Shown: positions 1 through 11,025 of the stretch, in pieces
Position numbering within the stretch: position 1 is the first letter of the stretch
Layout of the letters: every line of letters begins with the position of its first letter
Assembly (NCBI GenBank): GCA_963715045.1
Contig: CAVQRC010000022.1
Location: 1-48,783, forward strand
Length of the DNA: 48,783 nucleotides
Direction of reading: 5' to 3'
Source: CAVQRC01 sp963715045
GTDB taxonomy: Bacteria; Planctomycetota; Planctomycetia; Pirellulales; Lacipirellulaceae
Notes under the pieces: generated by a model
What the model was told of the DNA's origin: nothing
Databases searched by the model: none
What the model saw: only the letters and a program-made list of their open reading frames with translations
Translations under genes and position numbers: made by a program

Positions 1-1681
1 AACGGGTGACGGTGATGCTTACGTTAAACCGACCAGGTTGACCTTCGCTGGCAGTGAGGTACTGCCCTGCGTCCGTGTCGTCGATAAGCAGTCGAAGGTC
101 CTTCAGGTCTGGCAGGTTGCCATCTCCGCCGCGAAGGATCAGCTCATACTGGCCCGGCTCACTTATCCAGCGGGAGAGATCGACGCGTTGAGTATCGTCG
201 CTTGCCAAACCCAACGAGACTTCGATTCGCTTTGCCGATAGCGAGCCTGAGATCACAGCGGGTGTCAGTTGGCTCCCCACGTAATAGGCAGCCAGCCGTC
301 GGATGACCGGCGTTTCCACGGCCGCCGTCGTGCGAAAGCGGATCTTCTCGACCTCAGCGGCCGCGAATCGATCGATCTTCTTATGACCGATTGCAGTGCC
401 GGCGGCAAGTTCCGTCCACTGGCCGTCCCGATAGCCGTGAACGACGTAGGAACGAACCCGTTCACCGTGGGCGATATCCTCCATCGTCACGACGTGGTCG
501 ACTGCCATCAGCCCCCCAAGATCCAGTTCAATCGTCGATCCTCGCCCTGAAGTTTCTGCGAGGCTCCTGCCGAAACGGCGGCGGATCTCTGCTCCCAGCT
601 CCGCGCCGCGACGAAAGTCGGCTTCACGAATCCGCCCGCTCGGATCGGGTGAATGATTCAGCAGCAGGACCTGACCATGCCCGACGGAGCGATAGTACGT
701 GTCCAGGAGCACATCCAGACTCTTCAAAGATGCCGAGCCCCATCGGGTATTATCGGACGCCCAGTGCCATTGTCCGCGAATCTTGGTGTCGCATTCACAC
801 GGAAGCCAGACGGTCCCATCGGGGTTTCCCTGCGCTGCCGTGGCAACGCCGGTGCGGGCGTCGGCGGCGGAGACGGAGTTCCAGCACGGATAGGGAGCGA
901 ACCCATCCTCGTTGCCGACCCAGCGGATACTCATCTGGGGGCCTTGAAACACGACCGCGTCGGACGCGTGTTCACGGAGAATATCGGCCACGTCGACCAC
1001 CTGTCCTCCGTCGAACCAGACTTCGGAAATCTTCCCGTAACGCGTGAGTAGTTCCGTGAGTTGCTGGCGATAGATTCGATCGTAACGTTGCTGATCATGC
1101 GGCGTGCGGCAACGGCCGCCGCCGCCCGCTCCGTGGGCGTGGTCCTGGGGCGAAAGATACACTCCCAGCCGCAGGCCTCGCTTGCGGCAGGATACAGAGA
1201 GATCAGCCATGATGTCTCCCTGGCCGTCGCGCCACGGCGTGTTGCGGATACTGTATTCGCTCGTGTCCGTCTGCCACACACAGAACCCACCGTGGTGTTT
1301 CGCCACCATCACGACATACTTCGCGCCCATGGCTTCCGCGGCCGCGACCCACTGGTCTGTGTCCAGCTGAGTCGGATTGAAGCGCGCGGGGTCGAACTGA
1401 TGCTCGGGGCGATCGGGCAGTTGGTGCTGCTCGACGCCTTCCGCCCGGTATTCGGTTGCCGGCCAGTCGATCACCCAGTCCAGAAAAGTGCTGGGGCCGA
1501 AATGAATGAACATCCCCAACTCATCGTCGTGCCAGACCAATTGCTGAGCGGTCGGCAGTGCGAGATGGGATGCCGGAGGGTCGACTACCGGAGGATCGGC
1601 GGCGAGAAGTTGCTGCGGTTGGCCAAGTGCGGCGATGCCCAGCGCGAGGACGAGAGCCGCCCGCGAGGCCAGCCGAACCAC
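1..1681 (-). CDS. alpha-L-fucosidase, GH29 family (C-terminus beyond window)
   Basis: This gene would release alpha-linked L-fucose from glycans in the periplasm or outside the cell. The minus-strand frame is open from about 1792 to the window edge. After a signal peptide (VRLASRAALVLALGIAALG) come GH29 hallmarks: a W-H-D-D-E-L-G-M-F-I-H-F-G block, A-K-H-H-G-G-F with W-Q-T-D-T, Y-L-S-P-Q-D, and E-V-W-F-D-G-G, whose Asp is the likely nucleophile. The last part (about 640-1) resembles the beta-sandwich or galactose-binding-like tails common on GH29 enzymes. An ATG at 1792 is in frame, but its first 37 codons lie over a dispersed repeat (1708-1790), so I prefer the GTG at 1681, which places the signal peptide at the N-terminus. 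The stop codon is outside the window. Family certain by motif; substrate linkage not determinable. Confidence 0.85.
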   Translation of the reverse strand, partial: MVRLASRAALVLALGIAALGQPQQLLAADPPVVDPPASHLALPTAQQLVWHDDELGMFIHFGPSTFLDWVIDWPATEYRAEGVEQHQLPDRPEHQFDPARFNPTQLDTDQWVAAAEAMGAKYVVMVAKHHGGFCVWQTDTSEYSIRNTPWRDGQGDIMADLSVSCRKRGLRLGVYLSPQDHAHGAGGGGRCRTPHDQQRYDRIYRQQLTELLTRYGKISEVWFDGGQVVDVADILREHASDAVVFQGPQMSIRWVGNEDGFAPYPCWNSVSAADARTGVATAAQGNPDGTVWLPCECDTKIRGQWHWASDNTRWGSASLKSLDVLLDTYYRSVGHGQVLLLNHSPDPSGRIREADFRRGAELGAEIRRRFGRSLAETSGRGSTIELDLGGLMAVDHVVTMEDIAHGERVRSYVVHGYRDGQWTELAAGTAIGHKKIDRFAAAEVEKIRFRTTAAVETPVIRRLAAYYVGSQLTPAVISGSLSAKRIEVSLGLASDDTQRVDLSRWISEPGQYELILRGGDGNLPDLKDLRLLIDDTDAGQYLTASEGQPGRFNVSITVTR

Positions 1682-1707
1682 GCCAAGGGTGTCGACAGGT
1701 TCAGGAG

Positions 1708-1790
1708 CCGATCCCGAAATCTGGTTCAGCAACCGAATTCCCCGGCCGCGGGACACGTTCAGCGTGGCTTTGGGACAGGTAGGAAGATGC
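1708..1790. repeat. dispersed inverted-repeat element, copy A (degenerate)
   Basis: Starts with GAGCCGATCCCGAAA and ends with CTTTGGGACAGGT, with a GGGACACGT core in between. It is the same element as at 19641-19722, and its first half recurs at 40947-41003. Both ends are imperfect inverted repeats of each other. It lies just upstream of, or inside the over-extended start of, the fucosidase gene. Confidence 0.6.
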
Positions 1791-1998
1791 ATGGCCCCGG
1801 TTATACGGAGTCGACGAATGGTTGTCGATCAGGCGCACGCCCCTGCGTACGTGAGCCTTTGGCGGCATCAGAAGGCCCAAGTCCCGTTGAGGATCCTCAG
1901 GCTCAGCAACCCCACGAACAGAGCCGCGACCAGCAACGTGCGGCACGCGGGCAGGGCCGCTATCTTCCCATCAAGCACTTGTGGTCTACAACGCGCTG

Positions 1999-3856
1999 TC
2001 AGGCCACGCGAGCCCGGTTCACGTATCTGGCCCGATGCGAAAGGGCGAATCCTCCCAGCACCAGCAGCAGCAGCAGGGATGCAGGCTCGGGCACCACGGA
2101 AACATCCGCGATCCAGAGCACCGGGGAACCCTGGATGCGATAGGCGGCGGTCAGATGACCGGCGACCAGTTCGCTCGACAGACCGGCCGGCAGGAGCAAT
2201 TCCAGGATGTCGCCAGACTCCAACAGGAACAGCGGTTCGGTCCGATATTCAATGAACGATTGGGCATCCGCTTCGTCGCTCAAGACGATTTCCGGATGGT
2301 CGAACCAGGGCGCCGCACCCGTTTGAAACTCGAAGTTGGCGAGCCCACCCGTTTCGTCGGCGGAGATCCGCAGAAATAGAGCGTCAAGCGGCATGTCCTC
2401 GGTTCCCACCAGCCGAAGCTGGCCATCTCGTGAGTCGTAGACGACTCCGATCTCACTGGGCGGCAACCGATCGACTTCCAGGCCACTGGGGACCGACGAA
2501 GGTGTCTGCTGCAGCATGCGGTCGGCTGACGGACTGGTGAGCGAAAATAGAAACGCCATCAGGTCGCTGGCCTCCGCCGCACTGAGTTGTTCGCCGATCG
2601 GCAGTAGCGGATCCAGGGATTGCGTGAGGGCGGCAATTGACGCGGCATCGAGCCGGACCGTCGGCTGCAACAGTTCAGGCAATTGACTCACGTCATAGTT
2701 GGCCAGCGAACTGGCCGGATCGAACTTGTGTCGGATGACCTCCTCGAGGTTGGTGAACGCTCCATTGTGTGTCCACGGCCCGGTCAGCACGACGTTTCGC
2801 AATTGCGGCGTGCGAAACGCGAACTCATCGGCAGACTCCCCGGTTTCCAATTCGCGTCCCGGGTCCAAGCCCGTTTCCGGGTCTTTCCCCGGTCCGAGCT
2901 GAGGGATTCCTGTGTTGTGGTGCTCCTGGTCGGTCATCAGACTCCCGGAGTGGCACGACGCGCAACTGCCGCCATAGAAGTGCGACGCGCCCCGCTTCGC
3001 GGCCTCCGAAATGGCGTCGTTGTCTCCGTCGAGATAGCGGTCCCATGCGCTGTCACGTGGCGAGAAGGCGTCCTCTTCAAAGGCTGCGATGGCGTTCGCC
3101 GCATGTTGAAACCCGAGGTTCTCGACGGGAACTTCGGGAAAGGCCTGGCCAAACCGCTGGCGGTACTCGGGGATCGCCAGCAACCGGTCCATAATCCCCT
3201 GCCAGATCTCGGGTAGCTCTCCGTCGGCAATCGCGGCCAGCTCGTTCAGGTTGCCGCGGATATCGCGGTCACCGGCCTGCGCCCCGCATTTCATCTCGGG
3301 ACGTCACGGGAAACATGGCCTGGACCGCCAACACGTTTCTCAAATCAGGCGGGAGGTTCGCACCCGCCGGCGATGAGAATTGCTGCCCTTGCTGCGACAC
3401 GCGGCTGTCCCAGAACATGCTTGTCCATTCCGAATTCCCGCGATGAAAGATCTCCGGCGAATTGCGGGGCACGACGTTTCGATCTGCCGGTTGCGAACGG
3501 TCTGGCCCCAGGCCTTCACCGCCAGTCCCTGCCGGCAACGACCGTGCGTCCCCGGACGCCAGCGACGGATGATGGCAAGAAGCGCAGGCGATATCGCGGT
3601 TCCCGCTAAGTTCTGCATCGAAGAATAAGGATCTTCCCAGGTCGATCACGTCGCGATTCCCCACCGCGGGGATGGGCAATGGCCCGACACCCGAGTCGGC
3701 AAGCTGTTGTCGCAACGTCGCATCCAGTTCATCCGACTGGGCCACTGACGAAAGCAGGCTGAACGCGAGTGAGATGATCAGGCAAACGACCACGGGGTGG
3801 GTGCAATTCAACCAGAGAGACTTTCCAACCGCCGACAATTTGATCAACTTCAACAT
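1999..3856 (-). CDS. diheme cytochrome c peroxidase (CCP/MauG family) with PEP-CTERM tail, frameshifted
   Basis: Two minus-strand frames read as one protein: 3856-3269 gives the N-terminal half and 3294-1999 the rest, so one indel lies near 3270-3290 within V-T-S-R-D-E-M-R-G / A-G-D-R-D-I-R-G. The start at 3856 (MLKLIKL) has GAGGAG just upstream and opens a signal peptide. Heme site one is CASCHHPSLASGD; heme site two is CASCHSGSLMTDQ, followed by a T-P-Q-L-R-N-V-x-L-T-x-P-x-x-H-N-G block typical of the CCP/MauG family. After the peroxidase domain about 130 residues follow, ending in VPEPASLLLLLVLGGFAL plus a basic tail, a classic PEP-CTERM exosortase sorting signal. That would place the enzyme at the cell envelope. 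A diheme peroxidase with PEP-CTERM is unusual. No exosortase is in the window. Confidence 0.8.
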
Positions 3857-4213
3857 GGGATGCTCCTCATCGATGCAAATTCGCACATCCTTCCTGTGCG
3901 GTTCCGCACGTTCATCGCCTGCCTTGGGTGCGTCTAGCCGTACTCTAATGTCGGGTCCAGCGATTGCAAACGCTGTTCCGGATCAGTCAGCCACCGCCTG
4001 CGTGCCTTGACGCGACGAGTCTCAGTGGAGTACCGCGACGCAGGTTAGACTGCCGGCAATTGTCAGGTGGCGATCCACATCGGCGGACGGCAGGTGCGCG
4101 TTTGTGTAAGCAGTTTGCCCGTTTCTCTTTTGCAGCTCGCCCCGTTAAAGCCAGCCGACGAAGCCCAACGGACATCTGCAGTGTTCGCCCGGTGGTCCTA
4201 TCCACTTACCCGC

Positions 4214-4245
4214 TTGATGCGAGCCGACTTCCAATTCGCTAGAAT
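4214..4245 (+). promoter_or_regulatory. weak candidate promoter for the DUF1501 operon
   Basis: TTGATG (4214-4219) and TAGAAT (4240-4245) resemble sigma-70 -35 and -10 boxes, but the 20-bp spacer is longer than usual. They lie about 105 bp before the GTG start at 4351. Apart from this, the gap 3857-4350 shows nothing I can name; the short open frames there look like chance frames. Confidence 0.2.
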
Positions 4246-4350
4246 GGCGGGCCTGCGGCCCACGGCCGTCCCACCCCGCACTCTGCCCTGTCGATCCCAC
4301 CTACGGCAGTCAGGAATCGGTCGCTCAGTCTTGATTGGAGGAGGTCCCTC

Positions 4351-5649
4351 GTGATTTCCCACTTGCGACGTCGTGAGTTTCTTCACGTTGGTTTTTGCGG
4401 CGGAGTCGGCTTGTCGTTGGCCGAGTTGCTGCGGCACGAGGAAGCGTCGGCGGCTCAGAAGTTCTACGAGTCGAAGGAAGGCACCGCCAAATCGGTGATC
4501 TTCATCTTCATGCCCGGCGGACTCGCCCAGCAGGAGAGTTTCGATCCCAAGCCGTACGCCCCGATCGAGTACCGCGGGCCGCTGGGCACCGTTGATACGA
4601 GCATCGCAGGGGTCAAGCTCAGTGAGATGTGGCCGCAGACGGCGGCGATCGCGAACAAGATCGCAATCTGTCGTTCGATGTCGCACGGCGAGGCGGCTCA
4701 CGAGCGGGGCACGCACAACATGTTCACGGGTTACCGGCCCAGCCCGGCGGTGTTGTTTCCGAGCATGGGCAGCGTCGTGGCCCACGAATTCGGGCCGCGG
4801 AATAACCTGCCGCAGTACGTCTGCATCCCGAATCAGCCGAACCCGTATGCGGGCACGGGCTACCTGAGCTCCTCTTACGCGGGATTCAGTCTCGGGGCCG
4901 ACCCGGCCAGCGGCGACTTCAAAGTCCGCGACTTGAGTCTGCCCGGCGGCGTCGACGAACAACGGTTCACAACGCGGCGGCGGATTCTCGATGCCGTCAA
5001 CGCTCACTTCGCTGCCAGGGAGAAGTCGGATGCGTTGGACGCAGTCGACACCTTCTACCAGCGGGCCTACGCCATGATCTCGTCGCAGAAGGCCCGCGAG
5101 GCCTTCGATATCAACCAGGAAGACGCCAAGCTTCGCGACGAGTACGGTCGCCACGCGGCGGGTGCCCGACTGCTGCTCTCGCGGAGGCTCGTCGAGGCCG
5201 GCGTTCGTTTCGTCACGACGACTTACGGCGGCTGGGATATGCACGACAACATCAACGGCGGCATCCGCAGCCAGGTTCCCCCGTTTGACCAGGCTTACGC
5301 GGCTCTGATTCGTGATCTCGACAACCGCGGGCTGCTCGATTCGACACTCGTGTGCGTCGCCAGCGAGTTCGGCCGCACGCCGAAAATCAACGGCACCGCA
5401 GGTCGCGATCATTGGCCCAAAGTGTTCAGCGTGCTGCTGGCCGGTGGCGGGATCAAACGGGGGATCGTGTACGGCGAGTCGGACGCGACCGCCAGCGAAC
5501 CCGAAAAGGACTTGCTCACCGTCGAAGATTGGGCGACCACGATTTACCACTGCCTGGGGATCGTTGCCGACAAGGAGTTGATGGCTCCCGGAGATCGCCC
5601 CATCGAGATCGTCAACGGCGGCAAGGTTCGTGAGGAATTGATCGCCTGA
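4351..5649 (+). CDS. DUF1501 family protein (secreted, sulfatase-like fold)
   Basis: A 432-residue protein of the planctomycete-expanded DUF1501 family, related to the alkaline phosphatase/sulfatase fold. The GTG start is preceded by GGAGGAGG at good distance. The N-terminus RRREFLHVGFCGGVGLSLAEL is a Tat-type signal (twin Arg then a hydrophobic stretch). Family hallmarks are F-M-P-G-G-x-x-x-x-E-S-F-D-P-K, S-H-G-E-A-A-H-E-R-G-T-H-N-M-F-T-G, G-G-W-D-M-H-D-N, and the C-terminal S-E-F-G-R-T-P-K-I-N with G-R-D-H-W-P. It is followed 33 bp later by the PPC-domain gene and then the PSD1 genes, the usual companions of DUF1501 in planctomycetes. The biochemical function of the family is not established. 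No frameshift was seen here. Confidence 0.9.
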   Translation: MISHLRRREFLHVGFCGGVGLSLAELLRHEEASAAQKFYESKEGTAKSVIFIFMPGGLAQQESFDPKPYAPIEYRGPLGTVDTSIAGVKLSEMWPQTAAIANKIAICRSMSHGEAAHERGTHNMFTGYRPSPAVLFPSMGSVVAHEFGPRNNLPQYVCIPNQPNPYAGTGYLSSSYAGFSLGADPASGDFKVRDLSLPGGVDEQRFTTRRRILDAVNAHFAAREKSDALDAVDTFYQRAYAMISSQKAREAFDINQEDAKLRDEYGRHAAGARLLLSRRLVEAGVRFVTTTYGGWDMHDNINGGIRSQVPPFDQAYAALIRDLDNRGLLDSTLVCVASEFGRTPKINGTAGRDHWPKVFSVLLAGGGIKRGIVYGESDATASEPEKDLLTVEDWATTIYHCLGIVADKELMAPGDRPIEIVNGGKVREELIA

Positions 5650-5682
5650 GCGCTGCCCGACCGGCATTACCAGGAGACATCG

Positions 5683-8205
5683 ATGCGAGGTTGTTACGTG
5701 AAACTGTCAAGACGCACGTGAATTACCGTCGCTCGCGACCATCTTCGTATTGGTCGCTGATGGTCGCTGCCGGAGGGCCGGTTGAGCCTGGGGATCGCCG
5801 CTTCGCCGCGGCTGAGCCTGATCATGCCCCGCGGGATCCAGCGGGGCGTCGAGCACGTGTTGACGTTTACCGGCGGCCAGCTCGGCGACGCCCAGGAGAT
5901 TCTCTTCTACGAGCCGGGGATTCAGGTACGAAACTCGAGGCCCAAGGAAACACGGCGACAGTCGACCGTCGCGGTCGACGCCGACTGCCGGCTTGGCGAA
6001 CATCTGGCCCAGGTGCGAACAGCCAGCGGACTGTCCGACTTCCGCACTTTCTGGGTCGAAGCCCTCCCGACCGTCGCCGAGAAAGAACCGAACACCGACT
6101 TCGACGCGCCGCAGCCGATCGCAATGAACGTCACCGTCGGCGGCACTATCGACAATGAAGACGTCGACTACTACGTCGTCGAGGCCACGAAAGGCCAGCG
6201 GATCAGTGCCGAGGTCGTGGCCATGCGACTCGGATCGGCGATGTTCGATCCGTACGTCGCGATTCTCGACAGCAAGCGGTTCGAACTCTCTGCCCAGGAC
6301 GATACGGCGCTTGCGCTGCAGGATGCGTTCGCGTCGATCATCGCTCCCGCAGACGGCCCGTACATCATTGAGGTTCGCGAAAGTGCGTACGCGGGTGGGA
6401 GCCACTATCGACTGCACGTCGGCACGTTTCCCCGACCCGCGGTCGCGTTTCCCGCCGGTGGAAAAGTGGGCGAGCTGGTCGACGTTCGGCTGCTTGGTCT
6501 TCCCGACGGCGAGCTCACTCAGCAGGTCGCGGTCCCGGCGGAACCGCAGCCAGAGTTCGGAATCTATGCCGAAGATCCGCACGGCATCGCCCCCTCGCCG
6601 AACCTGTTTCGGGTGGTGCCCTTCGGCAACGCATTCGAACAGGAGCCCAACAACGATGTCGCCGAGGCGACGGCTGTCGAGCTGCCGCTCGCCTTCAACG
6701 GGATCATCGCCGAACCGGGCGATGTCGACTGCTTCAAGTTCGCGGCCAGACAAGGCGAGGTGTATGACGTCGAATGCTACGCCCGCCGCGTCCGCTCGCC
6801 ACTCGACCCGGTCATGAACCTGTACCAGGCCGATGGCAAGGGACTTGCGGGCAACGACGACTCGCGTGGTCCGGACAGTTACTTCCGGTGGACCGTGGCG
6901 GCTGACGGCGAGTACGTCGTCCGCGTCACCGATCATCTCGGCAGCGGCGGGCCCAATCACGTGTACCGCATCGAGTTCACGAAAGTCGAACCGCGGCTGG
7001 CCCTGGGAATCCCCCGCGTGGAGCGGTACGGGCAGTACCGCCAGCAGATCTTCGTTGCCCGCGGCAATCGCTACGGGACACTGGTCACGGCCAGCCGCAG
7101 CGACTTCGGCGGCGACCTCGTACTCGACCCGCAAGGCCTGCCCGACGGCATTCAGATGGTCGCCCCACGCATGCCGGCCAATCTCAACACCATGCCAGTG
7201 GTCTTCGAGGCAACGCCCGATGCGCCCCTTGCCGGTCGCCTGATCGAGTTCACCGCCCGCCATGCCGACGAGACGCAAGCGATCCGCGGACACTTCCAGA
7301 ACCGGGCGGATCTTGTCAACGCGGAGCCGAATCAGACCGTCTACTACGCCGCCGACGTTGACAAGCTCGCTGTCGCGGTCGTCGAGGAGTTGCCCTTTTC
7401 GATCGAGATCGTGCAGCCCCGGGTGCCCCTCGTTCGCGGCGGCTCGATGCAACTGAAAGTCGTCGCCACCCGCCAGGACGGGTTCGACAAAGCGATTTCC
7501 GTGCAGTTTCCCTTTCGCCCACCCGGACTGGGCGCAGCCAACGCGGTCACGATTCCGGCCGGCCAGAACGAAGTGCTCTACCCGCTCAACGCCAACGGCA
7601 ATGCCGCGATTGGCGATTGGAACGTGTTCGCACTCGCGTCGGCGGATGTGGGCGGGGCGGCCTGGGCCTCTTCGCAAATGGCCACGCTGAAGATTGCCGA
7701 GCCGTACGTGACGTTCGAAGTCCAGCGGGCCTCGTGCGAACAGGGTCAGATCGCACAGGTCTACTGCAAGATCCAGCACCACACCCCGTTCGCAGGTACG
7801 GCCCAGGCACGGCTGCTCGGCTTACCAGCAAATGTGACTGCCACCGAGCCGCAGCTCGAATTCACGAAGGACACTAGCGACCTCACATTCGGGCTGCAGA
7901 CCACGGCCGAGAGTCCTGAGGGCAGCCACAAGACCTTGTTTTGCGAAGTGACGATCACGGAGCATGACGAGCCGATCGTGAGCCACGCCGGCGGAACCGA
8001 ACTGCAGATCGACAAGCCCCTGCCGGCGCCGGCCGCCCCTGCGACATCTCCACCGCCGGCCACACCCGTGGTTTCCGCCGACCAGCCGCCGGCGCCACCC
8101 GCGACTGAGAAACCACCCAAGCCGCTGACGCGACTCGAAAAACTACGTCTCGCGGCCCAGGAGCGGGCTGCCGCCAGGGCCGCCAGACAGGAAAGCGAAA
8201 AATGA
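5683..8205 (+). CDS. PPC-domain secreted protein, N-terminus frameshifted
   Basis: The main frame (from about 5782) encodes about 800 residues. Two bacterial pre-peptidase C-terminal (PPC) domains can be seen: one starting E-K-E-P-N-T-D-F-D-A with D-V-D-Y-Y (about residues 100-220) and one starting E-Q-E-P-N-N-D-V-A-E-A with D-V-D-C-F-K-F (about 290-400). The C-terminus is rich in Pro/Ala and ends in a basic tail. A real start is probably ATG 5683, which has AGGAGA five bases upstream, but that frame stops at once; signal-peptide-like residues (LPSLATIFVLVA) appear in a second frame and the mature protein in a third, so two or more indels lie between about 5715 and 5790. The stop overlaps the next gene's ATG (ATGA, 8202-8205), implying translational coupling. 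Likely an extracytoplasmic structural or binding protein. Confidence 0.8.
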
Positions 8206-10708
8206 CTCGACCTATCCGCCGCCGCTGGTGGCCATCGTGTTCAAGAGTCGCCTGACAGAAACCGGCCGATCCAGTTTTTCGTACTGTTGCTGGCCACGCT
8301 GTGCAACGGCGTTGCATTCGCCGATCCTGCGTCGGAGAACGACCTGCAGCCGGTCGCGGCAGTGCGGGTCTACCCGGCGGAAATCAAACTCTCGTCCCAC
8401 CGCGATCGGCAATCGTTCATCGTCCAGGCGGAGTATCCTGACGGGATCACGCGCGACGTGACGGCCGAAGCAGTCGCGGTCGTCAGTAATCCTCAGCTTG
8501 TCGATATTACGGGTAACCTGCTGACACCAAGGGCTGACGGAGGGGCCGTCCTCACGGTCCGTTATGGCGAACACTCGATCGATATTCCGATCGAAGTTGA
8601 GCATGCCGCGGTCGATCCTCCGATCAGTTTTCGACTCGACGTGATGCCCGTGTTCATGAAAGCGGGCTGCAATACGGGCAGCTGCCACGGAGCGGCCCGC
8701 GGTAAGGACGGCTTTGGACTGTCTCTGTTTGGCTTCGACCCGGCCGGCGACTACTTCCGCCTGACTCGCGAAATCAGCGGCCGGCGGTTGAATCTGGCCG
8801 AGGTCCACGAAAGCCTGCTGTTCGAGAAAGCGATCGGTAGCGTTCCCCATACGGGTGGGCAGCGTTTCACTGCCGACAGCCAGTACGCCGCGACGCTGAT
8901 TCGCTGGCTCGAGGCGGGTGCCCCGGACGATTCCGGCGAGGTGCCACAGGTCGTCGGCGTCGAGATCTACCCGCCCGCCGCGGTGCTGGACGGACAGGGA
9001 GCGACGCAGCAGATTAATGTACGCGCCCGCTACTCCGATGGCACCGATCGCGACGTGACGACGCTCGCGTACTTCCTGTCGAACAACGACAACTCGGCCA
9101 CGATCGATCAGCAGGGCATTGTCACTGCACAGAACCGCGGCGAGGCGTTCATCATGGCCCGGTTCGAGACCCATACCGTGGGCATGCACGTCATTGCACT
9201 CCCGGCCGGACTCGAATTCGCCTGGCAGGACGTTCCGCCGCACAACTACGTCGACGAACTGATGCAGGCCAAGTTCAAGAAGCTCCGCATTCAGCCATCG
9301 GAAATCTGCAGCGACGAAGAATTCCTCCGCCGGGCATCGCTCGACATCGCCGGCCTGCTGCCAACCGTCGCCGAGTACGAGCGGTTTGTGGCCGATGCGG
9401 ATCCTCTCAAACGCGAACAGCTCGTCGACGACCTGCTCGATCGCAAGGAGTTCGTCGAAATGTGGGTCATGAAGTGGGCCGAATTGCTGCAGATCCGCAC
9501 GACTCAGGAAATCAGCTACAAGGCGATGCTCCGCTACTACAACTGGCTGCAGGAACGAATCGCCGCCAATATGCCGATGAACCAACTGGTGAGCGAGCTG
9601 CTGGGCGCCAGTGGCGGCACCTTCACCAACGCGGCGACGAATTACTACCGGAACGAAACCGACACGCTGAAGATCGCCGAGAACGTGGCCCAGGTTTTCA
9701 TGGGGATGCGGATCCAATGTGCCCAGTGCCACAACCATCCCTTCGATCGCTGGACGATGGACGACTACTACGCGTTCGCCGCGTTCTTCTCGCAGATCGG
9801 TCGCAAAGGGGGCGAGGACCCCCGCGAGCAGATCATTTTCAACTCGGGCGGCGGCGAGGTGAAGCATCCCGTCACGGGTCAGCAGATGCAGCCCAAGTTC
9901 CTCGGTGGCGGTGAACCAGACATCGCCGGCAAGGACCGTCGCGTGGTCGTCGGCGAGTGGCTCGCATCGAGCGAGAACCCGTACTTCGCGACCAACCTGG
10001 CCAACCTCGTCTGGGCCCACTTCTTCGGCCGCGGAATCATTCACGAGGTCGACGACGTCCGAATCAGCAACCCGCCGGTCAACCAGGAACTGCTCGAGAC
10101 GCTCGGCCAGAAATTCACCGAGTACGACTACGACTTCAAGAAGCTGGTCCGCGACATCTGCACGTCGAGAACTTATCAACTCGGCACGACTACCAACGAG
10201 ACGAACGCCAGCGACGACCGCAACTTCTCGCACGCGACGTTACGACGCATTCGGGCCGAAGTGCTGCTGGACATCATCAGCCAGGTCACCGAAACGAAGA
10301 ACAAGTTCCCGGGGCTACCGCTGGGGGCCCGCGCGGTGCAGATCGCCAACGGGAACACGCGAACCTATTTCCTCGAGTCGTTCGGCCGCGCTACTGCGCG
10401 AGACGGTCTGCTCGTGCGAAGTGAAGATCGAACCGAATCTCTCCCAGGCGCTGCACCTGCTCAACGGCGACACGATCAACGCCAAGGTCCAGCAAGGGAA
10501 TCTCGTCGGCCGCCGACTCGACGAAGGCCATCCGCCCGCGGAAATCATCCGTGAACTCTTCATTCGCTGTCTCACCCGAGAACCAACCGAAAAAGAACTG
10601 CAGGACCTGATCACCGTCCTGGGTGAGAACCCTGACACCACCAAACAGACGCTCGAAGACATTTTCTGGAGTCTGCTCAACGCGCGAGAATTCGTGTTTA
10701 ACCACTGA
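8202..10708 (+). CDS. PSCyt2/PSD1 (DUF1549-DUF1553) protein, copy 1, two frameshifts
   Basis: A planctomycete secreted multidomain protein: signal peptide (PIQFFVLLLATLCNGVAFA), two BIG2-like beta domains (V-R-V-Y-P-A-E-I and V-E-I-Y-P-P-A-A blocks), a heme-like site A-G-C-N-T-G-S-C-H-G (CX4CH), then PSCyt2/DUF1549 and PSD1/DUF1553 with C-A-Q-C-H-N-H-P-F-D-R-W. The ATG at 8202 overlaps the stop of the PPC gene. Compared with copy 2 this copy has one extra base near 8250 (AGAGTCGCC against AGAGTCCC) and one near 10396 (CTACTGCGCGAG against CTACTCGCGAG). The second makes the long frame end early at 10554, while the true C-terminus (N-A-R-E-F-V-F-N-H) continues in another frame to 10708. Function unproven; probably an extracytoplasmic heme protein acting with the DUF1501 partner. 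Confidence 0.85.
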
Positions 10709-10790
10709 TCCGTCAGCTCCATTAATCGCCTGCTCCACATGCAATACGGCTGATTGTAGCGGCACCTCCATTTCAGTTCGGTGTAAAACC

Positions 10791-10805
10791 GCCGATGTAA
10801 TCGGC
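10791..10805. repeat. short hairpin downstream of PSD1 copy 1
   Basis: GCCGAT-GTA-ATCGGC is a perfect 6-bp stem with a 3-base loop, 82 bp after the stop codon. No T-run follows, so a Rho-independent terminator is doubtful. The same hairpin with the same flank recurs at 13610-13624 after copy 2. Confidence 0.5.
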
Positions 10806-10850
10806 GCACCTTGGCAGTAGTTAGCAAGCCGAGACTCGAAGGACGCCAGA

Positions 10851-10995
10851 CCAACGTCCTCCGATTCGGGCCCCGCCGACTTCGCAACTCCCAGACCAAC
10901 GTCCTCCGATTCGGGCCCCGCCGACTTCGCAACTCCCAGACCAACGTCCTCCGATTCGGGCCCCGCCGACTTCGCAACTCCCAGACCAACGTCTG
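10851..10995. repeat. 45-bp tandem repeat array, first cluster
   Basis: Three near-identical 45-bp units (10851-10895, 10896-10940, 10941-10985) plus a partial fourth, each starting CCAACGTCCTCCGATTCGGG and ending TTCGCAACTCCCAGA. Because 45 is a multiple of three, several frames stay open on both strands and give artificial 15-residue repeat peptides. It lies between the two PSD1 copies. Confidence 0.85.
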
Positions 10996-11025
10996 ATTGG
11001 CGGACTTGCAACTAACAGAGTAGAT

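Noticed and set aside
1682..1792. ATG 1792 as start of the fucosidase
   Set aside because: It would put 37 repeat-derived residues before the signal peptide; GTG 1681 fits better, though the ATG cannot be fully excluded.
3964..4354. Small plus-strand frames in the 3.9-4.35 kb gap
   Set aside because: No ribosome binding site, no motif, and they end at or in the start of the DUF1501 gene.
4198..5667. 489-codon minus-strand frame opposite DUF1501
   Set aside because: Antisense shadow of a well-supported gene with a ribosome binding site and Tat signal on the plus strand.
5707..7782. 691-codon open frame on the minus strand opposite the PPC gene
   Set aside because: It is antisense to a protein with clear PPC domains, has no recognisable motif, and reflects high GC keeping the opposite strand open.
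10315..11011. Minus-strand frames with 15-residue repeats
   Set aside because: They are translations of the 45-bp tandem array plus antisense of PSD1; both frames are equally open, which argues against coding.
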